From the NCBI RefSeq assembly GCF_000621505.1, contig NZ_KK211294.1, positions 130,100 to 194,099 of the forward strand: a DNA stretch of 64,000 bases. The letters are read 5' to 3'. The notes under the pieces were generated by a model that searched no databases, was not told the DNA's origin, and was given only the letters and a program-made list of their open reading frames with translations. Shown piece by piece: positions 8,564-18,385 of the stretch; position 1 is the stretch's first letter, and every line of letters begins with the position of its first letter. The translations under genes were made by a program, and so were the position numbers. The stretch is from Ruminiclostridium cellobioparum DSM 1351 = ATCC 15832 (GTDB taxonomy: Bacteria; Bacillota; Clostridia; Acetivibrionales; DSM-1351).

Positions 8564-9808
8564 ATGGAAAAGAATTCATTCATTAAACTCAGGCTTTCGG
8601 TATTGATGTTCCTGCAATTTTTCTGCTCGGGTATAATCGGCCCTATTATGAGCTTATACCTTATGAAATACCTGAACTTTTCAGGTGACGGGGCGGGAAT
8701 TATACTGTCAATGGCCGGAATTACCGCAATCCTGTCCTCCATTATGGGTGTGCTGGTTTCGGGGAAGCTCATGACAGTGAACAGGCTGCTGGGTATTTGC
8801 CACCTGCTGGCTGCAGCATTTATTATTATGCTGACCTTTCAAAAGCATTTTGGAAGTGTATTATTTTTGTATCTGATGTATACGCTTTGCTTCGGGTGCA
8901 CAAACGGGTGTGTATCAGCCATAGTTTTCCAGAATCAAAAGGATGCCGGGAAGAATTATGGCGGCATACAGATGTGGGGTTCCATAGGCTGGATATCGGC
9001 AGGCTGGCTGTTTAGTTTTTTCTGGCTGAGAAATCTTGACGGAGCCGAAGCAATGAGCAGGCTGGTGGATTCTCTGAAAATTTCGGGAGGAATATCGCTG
9101 TTGCTGTTTGTATACACATTTTTTCTGCCTCAAAAAAAATTGGAGTCATATACGCGAAAGTCCTTACTGCCCAGGGAGGCCATAGCTGTTTTTGAAAAAC
9201 CCCGGAATCTTTTTCTTGCAGCTGTTATATTCATTACATTTTGTTCATTTCAATACTACCTTTTTTCCATATCACCTTTTCTGCTGCAAAGCCGTTATGA
9301 TGAAGCGGCTATTATGCCGTTGTCAGGCGTGGCCCAGATATCCGAGGCCATTTCTCTTGGAATATTAGGGTACTTCATCACCCGGAAGGGATATAAAAAG
9401 GTATTGTGCTTTGGGCTTGCATGCAATGTGCTGCGGTATGCAGCGTTGCTGGCAAGCACCGCACTCCCCTTTGTTTCAGGGGCATTGGTCTGCCATGGAC
9501 TGGCTTCGGCTTTCTTCTTTACGGCTGCCTGCATATATCTGGACAGCCAGTGCCGGGACAGTTCTGTACGTGCAAGCGTCCAGCAGATAGTAAGTATATT
9601 GGCCTATGGATTTGGTGTATCCTTTGGGAATTTATTTGCGGGCAGGGCCTCAACGCTGTTCGGGACAGAGGCGGCGGGGTTTGTCAATTATACTGCGTTC
9701 TGGGGTATCCCTTTGGCCGTTAGTCTGGTTATACTGATTTTATTCCTGTTTTTTTTCAAAGCTCATCCTCAAAAGCAGGGTACCGGAGCAGTGGGCTTTG
9801 ATATTTGA
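8564..9808 (+). CDS. MFS transporter, nucleoside/oligosaccharide symporter type
   Basis: A 414-residue polytopic membrane protein with about 12 hydrophobic segments. The opening LRLSVLMFLQFFCSGIIGPI and the GSIGWISAGWLF stretch after the first four helices resemble the NupG/LacY-like branch of the major facilitator superfamily. It should move a sugar or nucleoside across the cytoplasmic membrane. Direction is not shown: with a glycosyltransferase and dehydrogenases alongside it could export a product, but most relatives are proton symporters for uptake. Confidence 0.85.
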   Translation: MEKNSFIKLRLSVLMFLQFFCSGIIGPIMSLYLMKYLNFSGDGAGIILSMAGITAILSSIMGVLVSGKLMTVNRLLGICHLLAAAFIIMLTFQKHFGSVLFLYLMYTLCFGCTNGCVSAIVFQNQKDAGKNYGGIQMWGSIGWISAGWLFSFFWLRNLDGAEAMSRLVDSLKISGGISLLLFVYTFFLPQKKLESYTRKSLLPREAIAVFEKPRNLFLAAVIFITFCSFQYYLFSISPFLLQSRYDEAAIMPLSGVAQISEAISLGILGYFITRKGYKKVLCFGLACNVLRYAALLASTALPFVSGALVCHGLASAFFFTAACIYLDSQCRDSSVRASVQQIVSILAYGFGVSFGNLFAGRASTLFGTEAAGFVNYTAFWGIPLAVSLVILILFLFFFKAHPQKQGTGAVGFDI

Positions 9809-9835
9809 TGAATTTTGTACAAAGGAGGCAGCTTT

Positions 9836-10855
9836 ATGATTGGAATTGGAATTATTGGATGCGGGGCCATCACAATATACCGCCATGCCCCTGAATTTTC
9901 AAGCAATCCGCATTCGAAAATTACCGGTTATTATAATCCCGACCGCCAAAAAGCTGAAATACTCGCAGCCAGGTATGGAGGTAAGGTGTACGCCTGCTGT
10001 CAGGAAATGCTGGAAGATCCGCTGGTGGATGCCGTTTGTATATGTACACCCAATAAATACCATGCCGCCCTGAGTATTGCTGCTATGGAGGGGGGAAAGC
10101 ATGTTCTGTGTGAAAAGCCCATTGCAACGACCATAGAAGAAGGAAACAGTATGATTGAAGCTTCGGAACGGACAGGAAAAATACTCATGATTGCCCACGA
10201 TCTGAAGTTTGAATATGCCCATAAAAAAGCGAAGGAAATCCTTTTAAGCGGTGAAATGGGCAGAATTCTCAGTTTTCGTACAGCCTTCGGCCACGGCGGT
10301 CCTGAAAATTGGAGCACTGATAAAAGTATGAATTCCTGGTTTTTCAAAAAAGAAAATACCGGTTCGGGGGTTATGGGAGACCTTGGTATACATAAGACTC
10401 ATTTAATTGAGTGGCTCATTGATGATACTGTCGAAGAGGTAAAAGCTTTTTCTTCCTCCAGGGATAAGAAGCTGGAAAACGGAGATTTTGTTGAAGCCTA
10501 TGATAACAGCATATGCCTGCTTCGGACCAAATCCGGAATCATCGGGACTTTGACGGCAAGCTGGACCTATTATGGCGGGTTGGACAAGAGCACGGTGATA
10601 TATTGTTCCAATGGCACCGTCGAAATCTATAATCATCCCGAAATCCCATTAATCGTAACTAAAAATACAAAGGAAAGAAGCTGCTATAGCTTTGATATAC
10701 AGAGCAGATCGGGCATAGCAGACTCTTTTATTAACAGTATAATTAATGGCACTCCTCCCGATATACCCGGAGAAGAGGGGCTGAGGGCCCTTAAAGTGGT
10801 TATAGCCTGTACCAGGGCATATGAGGAGAATAAAACGGCAGAGGTGGGCGGCTGA
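9836..10855 (+). CDS. Gfo/Idh/MocA family oxidoreductase (second copy)
   Basis: A 339-residue dehydrogenase with GIGIIGCGAIT at the N-terminus and the CEKPIATT family signature near residue 95. DLGIHKTHLIEWL supplies the conserved His region of the C-terminal domain. The start at 9836 has AAAGGAGG 7 bp upstream; an ATG at 9815 lacks one. It is the last gene of the forward sugar operon and ends only 10 bp from the convergent sensor kinase, with no terminator hairpin I can see between them. Confidence 0.87.
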   Translation: MIGIGIIGCGAITIYRHAPEFSSNPHSKITGYYNPDRQKAEILAARYGGKVYACCQEMLEDPLVDAVCICTPNKYHAALSIAAMEGGKHVLCEKPIATTIEEGNSMIEASERTGKILMIAHDLKFEYAHKKAKEILLSGEMGRILSFRTAFGHGGPENWSTDKSMNSWFFKKENTGSGVMGDLGIHKTHLIEWLIDDTVEEVKAFSSSRDKKLENGDFVEAYDNSICLLRTKSGIIGTLTASWTYYGGLDKSTVIYCSNGTVEIYNHPEIPLIVTKNTKERSCYSFDIQSRSGIADSFINSIINGTPPDIPGEEGLRALKVVIACTRAYEENKTAEVGG

Positions 10856-10865
10856 TTCGGGCCAA

Positions 10866-12686
10866 TCACTGGGTTTGCACCGGAATACCGGCCGGAATGC
10901 GGATTATAACCGTCGTACCCTTTCCTGGAACACTATTGTATTCCAGACCATACTGTTCTCCGTAAAACAATTTGATCCGTTCATTTATATTTCTGATACC
11001 ATATCCATGTGTGCCGTTGGTATTGGACTTATGTGTCAAAATAGTCTTGAGCTTTTCAGGTTTTATACCGATGCCGTTATCCTGGACTTTAAGTGTTATG
11101 ACACCCTCGGAGACATGACCGGTTATGAGTATGAGCCCGCTCCTGTCGTCCTTCTGCAGGATGCCGTGCAGCACCGAGTTCTCTACAATGGGCTGCAGTA
11201 TTATTTTAATGGTTGTATATTGATAAACTTCTTCATCAATATGTACCTGGAAGTCAAAAATGTTTTCAAACCGCATGTTTTGTATTTCCATGTACATCTT
11301 CACATGCTCGATTTCATTTCTGATGGGAATTATATTGCTGCCCTTGCTCAGGCTCAGCTTGTAAAACCTGGACAGCGTCTGAACCGTGTCCGATATTTCA
11401 GGTACATTGTTATTTATGGCCGACCAGTTGATCATGTCCAGCGTATTGTATAAAAAATGGGGATTGATCTGTGCCTGGAGGGCCAGCAGTTCGGCATTCT
11501 TTGCCTCCAGTCCGATCCTGTACTGTTCATCTACCAGGAATTTAAGCCTGGCCGACATGCTGTTGAAGTTTTCAATAAGTTCCCCTATTTCATCGTTGCT
11601 CTTGGTGGTGATTTCTATATTAAAATCACCTTTTTTCAGGAGCCTTATATTTTTAAGCAAAAGGGAGATGTTTTTTGTAATTGAGGAAGAGATCACATAT
11701 GCCAGGATATATGCTGCCGTACTGATGAGTAAAAACATCAGCAGCATCTGGTTTTGCAGCTCTTTTCCCACGGCGGTGATTTCACTGAACGGTGTGATGG
11801 AAACCAGAGTCCAGTCGGAGTTGGGAAGCTTCTGACAGGCAAGGATCACATGTTCCTTCCCCAAATCCCGGGTCCCGTAATACATTCCGTTTTTACTATA
11901 GTTCTCAAGATCACTGCTGTCTAATATCCAGTTGTTGTTGATCTTTTCGGAGGAAGAGGATATTATTTCATTTTTGGAGTTTTGTATATAGGTGACCGAG
12001 TTCTTGGTAGAGGATGCTTTCTTCAGTATGTCGCTCAAATTCTTTTCCAGTATATCTATTCTGACGAAGCCTAAAAAATTGAGATAATTGGATTTGTCCA
12101 ATATGGCACTGACGGCTGACACACGTTTTATTTCCGAGTCGTCGGGTTTTGTTGTGTAGTCCTGCTCGGTTGTTTTCACCCAGATAACCTTTTTATGGTA
12201 TTTTACAAAATCCTCATACCAGTCTGAATTTTTTGCATCCTGAAAACTCAGAAAGTTTACCTTTTCCGAGGAATACAGGAAATCATCCTTAACATACAGC
12301 TTGACATTGAACACCTCATCCTGGTTCTGGAAGGACCTCAGATAGCGGGAAAGGTCCTGCATGTCCAGCATCTGGGAAGGGATGTCAAGCTTGTCCGGTT
12401 CCTGGCTGATGGTGCTGTTAATCTTTTTATCCACGAGAAGAACATCTATTGTATTGATTATTTTATCTATTTTATATGATACGAACAGGCCGGATTGTTC
12501 AAAGGAATGCTTTGCCGAATAGCTGACCAGTGTCTCTATGGCATTGTATACCCTGAAGTTGGACATTATGGCGAAAACTCCGAAGGGCACAATGATCAAA
12601 AGCAGATAGGAGATCAGCAGCTTGTTTTTCAGTTTTATACCCGATAATTTCTTTAGAAAGTGCCGGATTTGAAAAATTTTTTTCAT
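10866..12686 (-). CDS. sensor histidine kinase, YesM type
   Basis: A 606-residue membrane kinase. A transmembrane helix lies near residues 22-42, an extracellular Cache-like sensor fills about 43-295, a second helix lies near 300-322, then HAMP, a His_kinase domain with the phospho-acceptor QINPHFLYNTL, and a C-terminal ATPase domain with DNGIGI and GYGIRNINERI. It partners the response regulator whose stop codon overlaps this start (ATGA). YesM/YesN pairs commonly control sugar ABC importers, and such an importer lies just upstream on the opposite strand. The ligand is unknown. Confidence 0.92.
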   Translation of the reverse strand: MKKIFQIRHFLKKLSGIKLKNKLLISYLLLIIVPFGVFAIMSNFRVYNAIETLVSYSAKHSFEQSGLFVSYKIDKIINTIDVLLVDKKINSTISQEPDKLDIPSQMLDMQDLSRYLRSFQNQDEVFNVKLYVKDDFLYSSEKVNFLSFQDAKNSDWYEDFVKYHKKVIWVKTTEQDYTTKPDDSEIKRVSAVSAILDKSNYLNFLGFVRIDILEKNLSDILKKASSTKNSVTYIQNSKNEIISSSSEKINNNWILDSSDLENYSKNGMYYGTRDLGKEHVILACQKLPNSDWTLVSITPFSEITAVGKELQNQMLLMFLLISTAAYILAYVISSSITKNISLLLKNIRLLKKGDFNIEITTKSNDEIGELIENFNSMSARLKFLVDEQYRIGLEAKNAELLALQAQINPHFLYNTLDMINWSAINNNVPEISDTVQTLSRFYKLSLSKGSNIIPIRNEIEHVKMYMEIQNMRFENIFDFQVHIDEEVYQYTTIKIILQPIVENSVLHGILQKDDRSGLILITGHVSEGVITLKVQDNGIGIKPEKLKTILTHKSNTNGTHGYGIRNINERIKLFYGEQYGLEYNSVPGKGTTVIIRIPAGIPVQTQ

Positions 12687-14266
12687 ATTCGCATCTCCCT
12701 GTATTCGGATGGAGTCATATTTGTATGCTTCTTGAAAATCTTGGTAAAATAATTCTGGTCGGAGTAGCCTACCCTGGCAGCCACGTAGTACAGCTTTACG
12801 GTACTGTCCTCCAGAAGTTCCCTGGCTTTCTCCATTCTGAATTCGGTAATATACTGGTTCAATGTCTTTCCGGTTTCCTTTTTAAAAAGCACGCATAGAT
12901 GGGAATGGCTTATATAAAGCTTATCGGATATGAATTTTATTGACAGCTCGGGATTTCCATAGTTATTCTCAATAATTTCATATATATCCGATATACACCT
13001 GCTGACGCCCTCCAGCATGGCAACTTCTGAAAAATAAGCCGCAGTGAAGTTCAAAACAAAGGTTTCAACTTCATCCATTGTTGTAAATTCCGATAGAGTT
13101 TCCCAGAGAATACTTTCGGAGCTTGCTGCCGAAAAAACGATTTTTTGCCTGGCAGCGTGATTCAAAAGGGAAAGGAGTATTTTAAAATACAAACTTTTTA
13201 TATTTGGAATCAAGGCGTTTGCATGGGTTCTGATGGATCTCGACAGATCTTTCAGAAAAGCCAGGGCCCCGTCATTATCCCTGCTGACCAGCAAATTTTT
13301 AAATTCCTTCAATATTGAATCATTTATCTCAAAAGTCAGTGAGGGATCGACCTCCGATTTTGAAAATTTTCCATACCCTGCGAAAAACAGCTGCTGGGAG
13401 GCAATAACCGCCGTCTGGTAGGACAGGGATATCTTTTCCAATGTTTCCGCAACGCTCCCTATTCCTATGAATACAGGATATTTATCTTTTAATTTATTTA
13501 TTATTTGTACGGATAAACCATTTAAAATATTTTCACTTAAAAGTCCGGCGTCCTCCAGAATAAACAGGAGCATTGTATTGGTATCCTTAAAGCCGGAGAA
13601 GGCATTTAGCCTGTTTTCCAGGAAGAAGTCATGGACCAGGTCCTGGAGATAGGGCTTCCCAAATCCCTTTACCGACAGCGAATTCCAGTCCCTTACGCCA
13701 AAGCTGAATATGAGAACGGCAAATCTTGTCCGGGGTGTTACCTGGATACCGGATACACTCAGCCATTTTTCCACCTGCGATATATCCGTATTCTTCTGGA
13801 TTATTTCCATGGGAAAATTGAACTTAAGGATGTCCAGGCTTTCCTTTATGGTAAGGTCTCTTTTTAAATCCAGAGCCTGTTTTTCCTTTTCCAGGGAACA
13901 CATGGAGACAGCCTCTGAAATGACTTGAGAAATCTCCTTGAGATTGATGGGTTTTTCGATATAGCTCACGGCTTTAAGGTGCAGGGCCGACTTAAGGTAT
14001 TCCTTGTCGGAATAGCCGCTCATAAAAATAATCTTACAGCCGGGAAGCACTTCACGCAATTTGGTAGCAAGTTCGATTCCGTCCATTTTAGGCATGCGCA
14101 CATCGGTCAGCAGAATATCAGGTTTGAGCTCCGAAGCTTTTTCGTAGGCGGCTGCTCCGTCGGCAGCCTGTTCAACAAGGTCCACACCCAAACTTTGCCA
14201 ATTGAGATTTTTTATAAGGCCGTTCCTTACAAATCCTTCATCATCAGCGATTAGCAGACTGATCAT
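12683..14266 (-). CDS. response regulator with AraC-type DNA-binding domain, YesN type
   Basis: A 527-residue protein with a receiver domain at 1-120 (acidic pocket ADDE, phospho-acceptor Asp55 in LLTDVRMP), a long middle region, and two AraC helix-turn-helix motifs at about 425-525 (DQNYFTKIFKKHTNMTPSEYR). The ribosome site TGGAGGG lies 7 bp before the start. It is translated first and coupled to the kinase gene. It most likely activates the divergent ABC importer at 14537 across the 270-bp intergenic region, which I scanned without finding a convincing promoter or repeat. Confidence 0.92.
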   Translation of the reverse strand: MISLLIADDEGFVRNGLIKNLNWQSLGVDLVEQAADGAAAYEKASELKPDILLTDVRMPKMDGIELATKLREVLPGCKIIFMSGYSDKEYLKSALHLKAVSYIEKPINLKEISQVISEAVSMCSLEKEKQALDLKRDLTIKESLDILKFNFPMEIIQKNTDISQVEKWLSVSGIQVTPRTRFAVLIFSFGVRDWNSLSVKGFGKPYLQDLVHDFFLENRLNAFSGFKDTNTMLLFILEDAGLLSENILNGLSVQIINKLKDKYPVFIGIGSVAETLEKISLSYQTAVIASQQLFFAGYGKFSKSEVDPSLTFEINDSILKEFKNLLVSRDNDGALAFLKDLSRSIRTHANALIPNIKSLYFKILLSLLNHAARQKIVFSAASSESILWETLSEFTTMDEVETFVLNFTAAYFSEVAMLEGVSRCISDIYEIIENNYGNPELSIKFISDKLYISHSHLCVLFKKETGKTLNQYITEFRMEKARELLEDSTVKLYYVAARVGYSDQNYFTKIFKKHTNMTPSEYREMRI

Positions 14267-14536
14267 TGAGTACCCTCCATTAGAACATATTTACAAAAAT
14301 GCATTTGCAGTTTGTCTTTGGCCATATTCAGCAGGTTTACAGGCTATTAGTATAGCATTTTTCTATTTGCTTGAGAAGGAGAGCAGGGGCTGAATTGGAT
14401 TTTTACAAACAATTTTACTAAAAATAAAACATTTGTCATGTATTACTGGCATCCATTGTCGTGTTAAATTAAATGTATAAAGCGAATAACGAATTATACA
14501 ATGCATTGATCTTAGACACAACAGGAGGAATTATTA

Positions 14537-15460
14537 ATGAAACTTATTCGTGATGTATTCCAGGATTTCAAAAAAAATAAAGTGATTTTATTTATGCTGA
14601 TTCCTGCGGTACTGTACTATTTTATATTTATGTATGTTCCCATGGCGGGAATAGTCATAGCCTTTAAGCGCCTGGATTATGCCGCGGGAATATTCGGCAG
14701 TGACTGGGTGGGCTTTGATAATTTCAAGTTCTTTTTTATGTCAGGTCAGGCTTTCAACGTTACAAAAAATACATTTTTATATAATTTAGTATTTATTGTT
14801 GTCAACACATCATTACAAATAACGGTTTCTATTTTTCTATCGGAAATGAGAAACAAATATGTTAAAAAGACAACACAAACCCTGATGCTGATGCCTTACT
14901 TTATTTCCTGGGTAGTAGTAGGAGCTTTTATCTATAATATTTTCAACTATGAATTCGGAGCCCTGAATACTGTTTTGAAGTCACTTGGCCTTGAATCGGT
15001 GGACGTTATGGGAACAGTGGGTGCATGGAAGTATATTCTGGTGTTTTTTAATGCATGGAATGGTGTGGGATACGGAAGTATTGTGTATATGGCCGCCATA
15101 ACCGGAATAGACAAGGAACTGTATGAGGCCTCTGAACTGGACGGCGCGAACATATTCCAGCAGATTTGGAGGATTACCATACCCAGCATCAAGCCCACCA
15201 TTATCATAATGATCCTCTTAAATGTGGGATCGATTTTCAGGGGCAATTTCTCAATGTTTTATCAGATAATAGGGAATAACGGACTTTTGTTTAACTCTAC
15301 CGATGTTATAGATACCTTTGTATTCAGATCGCTCATGAAAACTCAGGAGGTCGGAATGGCGTCGGCTGCCGGCTTGTATCAGTCGGTACTGTGTTTTGCC
15401 ATCATTATGATTACCAATGGGATAATCAAACGTGTGGACAGTGAGTATGCATTGTTTTAA
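14537..15460 (+). CDS. carbohydrate ABC importer permease, LplB type
   Basis: A 307-residue inner-membrane permease with six predicted helices and the EAA loop EASELDGANIFQQIWRITIP that contacts the ATPase. The ribosome site AGGAGG is well placed. It matches the LplB/YtcP-type importers that lack a dedicated ATPase gene and borrow a shared MsmX-like ATPase; none is encoded here. It forms an importer with the next two genes and is probably induced by the divergent two-component system. Confidence 0.92.
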   Translation: MKLIRDVFQDFKKNKVILFMLIPAVLYYFIFMYVPMAGIVIAFKRLDYAAGIFGSDWVGFDNFKFFFMSGQAFNVTKNTFLYNLVFIVVNTSLQITVSIFLSEMRNKYVKKTTQTLMLMPYFISWVVVGAFIYNIFNYEFGALNTVLKSLGLESVDVMGTVGAWKYILVFFNAWNGVGYGSIVYMAAITGIDKELYEASELDGANIFQQIWRITIPSIKPTIIIMILLNVGSIFRGNFSMFYQIIGNNGLLFNSTDVIDTFVFRSLMKTQEVGMASAAGLYQSVLCFAIIMITNGIIKRVDSEYALF

Positions 15461-15509
15461 AAGGCTTCGCAGCTCGAACAGAATATCTATTGATTACATG
15501 GAGGCTTAA

Positions 15510-16397
15510 ATGAGAATAAAAAGAGGTAAGGAACAACTGGTTTTTAATTTAATAAGTTATACAACTGTTATCATATTCACCCTTTTGTGTGTTATTCCCT
15601 TCCTGCTTGTCATATCAGGATCATTTACCGATGAGGGTTCAATACATGTGGACGGCTATAGATTTATTCCCAAGAAATTTTCTCTCAATGCCTATAGAGT
15701 GGCTTTCGCCATGCCTACCAACATAATCAGGGCCTACGGAGTAACCGGAACGGTTACTGTCGTAGGAACACTGGTGGGACTGTTTATAATCTGCATGACG
15801 GCATATGCGCTCCAGAGGCCCCAGTTCAAATACAGGAATGCCTTTGCACTGTATTTCTATTTCACAACTTTGTTCAGCGGGGGCCTTGTTCCCTGGTATA
15901 TTCTAATGGTAAGATATCTTCACTTGAAAAATAATTATCTGGCACTGCTTTTTCCGGCTATGCTGACGGTATTTGACATCATTATCATGAGAAGCTTTAT
16001 GAAGTCCATACCCGAAGCGCTGGCCGAGTCTGCAAAGATAGACGGAGCGGGGGAATTCAGGATATTTGCGCAGATATTCCTGCCTTTGTCCAAGCCCGCC
16101 CTTGCCACAGTGGGGCTTTTCATAGCACTGAGATACTGGAATGACTGGTACGCATCCATGCTGTTCATTACACAGAAAGAAAAGTACAGCTTGCAGTTCT
16201 ATCTTTACAGTATGCTGACCCAAATGGAATTTGCGGCAAATGACGCCAAATCGGCAGGAATAGTTATGGAGCAATACCCTGCCGAATCCTTTAAACTGGC
16301 TATGACAATAGTTGCCACAGGTCCTATCCTGCTGTTATATCCCTTTGTGCAGAAATATTTCATTCAGGGTATGACTGTAGGTGCTGTAAAAGGATAA
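15510..16397 (+). CDS. carbohydrate ABC importer permease, YtcP type
   Basis: The second permease (295 residues) of the sugar importer, with six helices and an EAA loop ESAKIDGAGEFRIFAQIFLP. It should heterodimerise with the preceding permease. The 49-bp gap between the two holds a ribosome site (GGAGG) and no promoter or terminator that I can see. Confidence 0.92.
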   Translation: MRIKRGKEQLVFNLISYTTVIIFTLLCVIPFLLVISGSFTDEGSIHVDGYRFIPKKFSLNAYRVAFAMPTNIIRAYGVTGTVTVVGTLVGLFIICMTAYALQRPQFKYRNAFALYFYFTTLFSGGLVPWYILMVRYLHLKNNYLALLFPAMLTVFDIIIMRSFMKSIPEALAESAKIDGAGEFRIFAQIFLPLSKPALATVGLFIALRYWNDWYASMLFITQKEKYSLQFYLYSMLTQMEFAANDAKSAGIVMEQYPAESFKLAMTIVATGPILLLYPFVQKYFIQGMTVGAVKG

Positions 16398-16532
16398 AGC
16401 CGGATTTTCCGGTTTATCATAAAACATATGGGTCTTTTCAGGATTATATTTTACCGCCTTGCTAGCGTAGCGTTAAATTTGTATTACTGAATTAACCGGC
16501 CCAGTGAAGAAAAATTAATAAGGGGGAATTAT

Positions 16533-18107
16533 ATGACTAAATATTTAAAGCAAATCAGTCTGATGCTGGTAATAGTAATGCTGGTTACAGCATTGGCTGG
16601 CTGCGGAAGCCCGGCAGCAGGTGACAATACCGCAGCAACCTCAACATCATCGCAAACCTCGGCTTCGGCAGAAAACACAGCTCCTGACATATCAAAGAAA
16701 GTGGAACTTAAAATATACTGTGTAGGAGATGCTTCACCGGGTGAAGGCTCAAATATGGTAAGAGATGCCGTTAATCAGGTTATAGAACCTAAAATAAATG
16801 CAACTATCAGCACTGAATACCTGCCATGGTCCGACTGGACCAATAAATACCAGCTGGTATTTGCTTCTGGGGAAGAGTTTGATGGCATATATACAGCCAA
16901 TTGGGCATATTATCAGGCTCAGGCCACCAAAAACGGGTTTAAGGAAATTACAAAAGAGGATTTACAGAAATATGCTCCGGGGCTTTTGACAGATTTGCCT
17001 GAAATGGCGTGGGACCAGGCTAAAATCAACGGAAAAATATATATGATCCCAACCACCTTCAATGAATTCCCGACAGTTCACTTTGCAGTCAGAGAGGATT
17101 TAAAGAAAAAATATAATGTTCCCGATATTACCGACCTTGATACCTTTGGAGCCTATCTGGATGCAATAGCCAAAAATGAAAAGGGCATGGTGCCGCTTGA
17201 TATTTCGGTAATGAACAACTACAGCGATCTCCAGCAGATATTTAATACTGAAAATGAATATGCGGTTGTAGGTAATGTTTCCGAGAGAAACTTTGTTTAT
17301 AAAATAACCGATCCGGGAGCAGCCATAGTAAATGTATACGAAACACCTGAATTCATGGATTTTGCAAAGAAGATGTACCAGTGGAAGCAGGCGGGCTATT
17401 GGTCCAAAAATGCCATTTCCAATAAGACTCCAAATGCAACGGCCTTTGAAAACGGAAAATCGGCAGCACTGCTGACAAATGCCCTTCAGGCAACCAATTA
17501 TTCCGAACAATGGCCGGTACAGCATCCGGGCTGGGAGATCCAGGTATATGATTCATCCCTGGGCAAAAAGCAGATCGGAACTCCGTATATAGGCTCGGGG
17601 CTGGGAATACATGCCACTTCACGGAATGTCGACAGGCTGCTGATGTTTGCCGAACTGGCCAGAACAGATAAAGAGTTGAACCAATTGTTATGCTACGGTA
17701 TAAAGGATACCCATTGGGAACAGGTTGGGGAAGACCAGGTCAGATATATCAGAGGGAACACCAAGGTTGACTATACCGACGGATTGTCATGGTTCTTCAG
17801 AAATGAAAAGTTCCAGTTGAATCCCACAGGTGTTTACTCGAACTATGACCCAATCTTTGAAACTGCCAGGAAAAACCAGGTATTCCATACGCTGCAGGCT
17901 TTCAATTTTGATGATTCCAAGCTGAAAAACGAAGTTGCGGCAGTTTCAAGTGTAGTTACACAGTACGCCGTACCTATAATTACAGGCTTTATGGACCCTG
18001 AAACCGGAATCCCGACCTTGAATGAAAAGATGAAGGCTGCGGGTGCAGACAAGATAATGGCGGCAATCAAAGAACAGGCCGATAAATTTATAGCCGATAA
18101 CAAATAA
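16533..18107 (+). CDS. extracellular sugar-binding lipoprotein
   Basis: A 524-residue solute-binding protein with a lipoprotein signal: a short basic start, a hydrophobic core and lipobox LAGC with acylation at Cys24, followed by a Ser/Thr/Ala-rich linker. The mature part resembles LipO/YtcQ proteins that bind complex saccharides outside the membrane and feed them to LplB/YtcP-type permeases. AGGGGG-like ribosome site precedes it. It closes the importer operon, and a terminator follows at 18237. Confidence 0.92.
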   Translation: MTKYLKQISLMLVIVMLVTALAGCGSPAAGDNTAATSTSSQTSASAENTAPDISKKVELKIYCVGDASPGEGSNMVRDAVNQVIEPKINATISTEYLPWSDWTNKYQLVFASGEEFDGIYTANWAYYQAQATKNGFKEITKEDLQKYAPGLLTDLPEMAWDQAKINGKIYMIPTTFNEFPTVHFAVREDLKKKYNVPDITDLDTFGAYLDAIAKNEKGMVPLDISVMNNYSDLQQIFNTENEYAVVGNVSERNFVYKITDPGAAIVNVYETPEFMDFAKKMYQWKQAGYWSKNAISNKTPNATAFENGKSAALLTNALQATNYSEQWPVQHPGWEIQVYDSSLGKKQIGTPYIGSGLGIHATSRNVDRLLMFAELARTDKELNQLLCYGIKDTHWEQVGEDQVRYIRGNTKVDYTDGLSWFFRNEKFQLNPTGVYSNYDPIFETARKNQVFHTLQAFNFDDSKLKNEVAAVSSVVTQYAVPIITGFMDPETGIPTLNEKMKAAGADKIMAAIKEQADKFIADNK

Positions 18108-18236
18108 AATTATCCGAACAATACAAAATCTTTAAAAGCCTATTGATATAAAGCAATATATGTGCTAGAGTTGATTGTATTAAATTCTTCAATGTTAAAA
18201 AGTTTTCTTCAAAATTATATTTGATATTGGACAATG

Positions 18237-18268
18237 GAGTCTGGGTTAAAAATACCAGGCTCTTTTTT
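18237..18268 (+). terminator. terminator of the sugar importer operon
   Basis: An 8-bp stem with one G-T pair (GAGTCTGG / CCAGGCTC), a 10-base loop and a T-run. It insulates the importer from the nitrogen genes downstream. Confidence 0.85.
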
Positions 18269-18333
18269 GTTGCCTTTTCTCTGTCTGACCGGGGCTTATG
18301 TTACCATATTTGAATTGCTGTTGCTCTGTCAAA

Positions 18334-18347
18334 CAAAATGCATTTTG
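18334..18347. promoter_or_regulatory. 14-bp perfect palindrome upstream of the first DUF1989 gene
   Basis: CAAAATGCATTTTG is a perfect palindrome ending 38 bp before the first urea-amidolyase-associated gene. It could be an operator. No clear -35/-10 pair is visible around it, so its role is open. Confidence 0.4.
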
Positions 18348-18385
18348 AGATTTTATTATATCTTAGTGAAAGGATAGTGAACTTT

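Noticed and set aside
1882..10855. Assignment to the known sulfosugar or apulose transketolase pathways
   Set aside because: Only the split transketolase is shared; the other enzymes of those pathways are missing and a glycosyltransferase is present.
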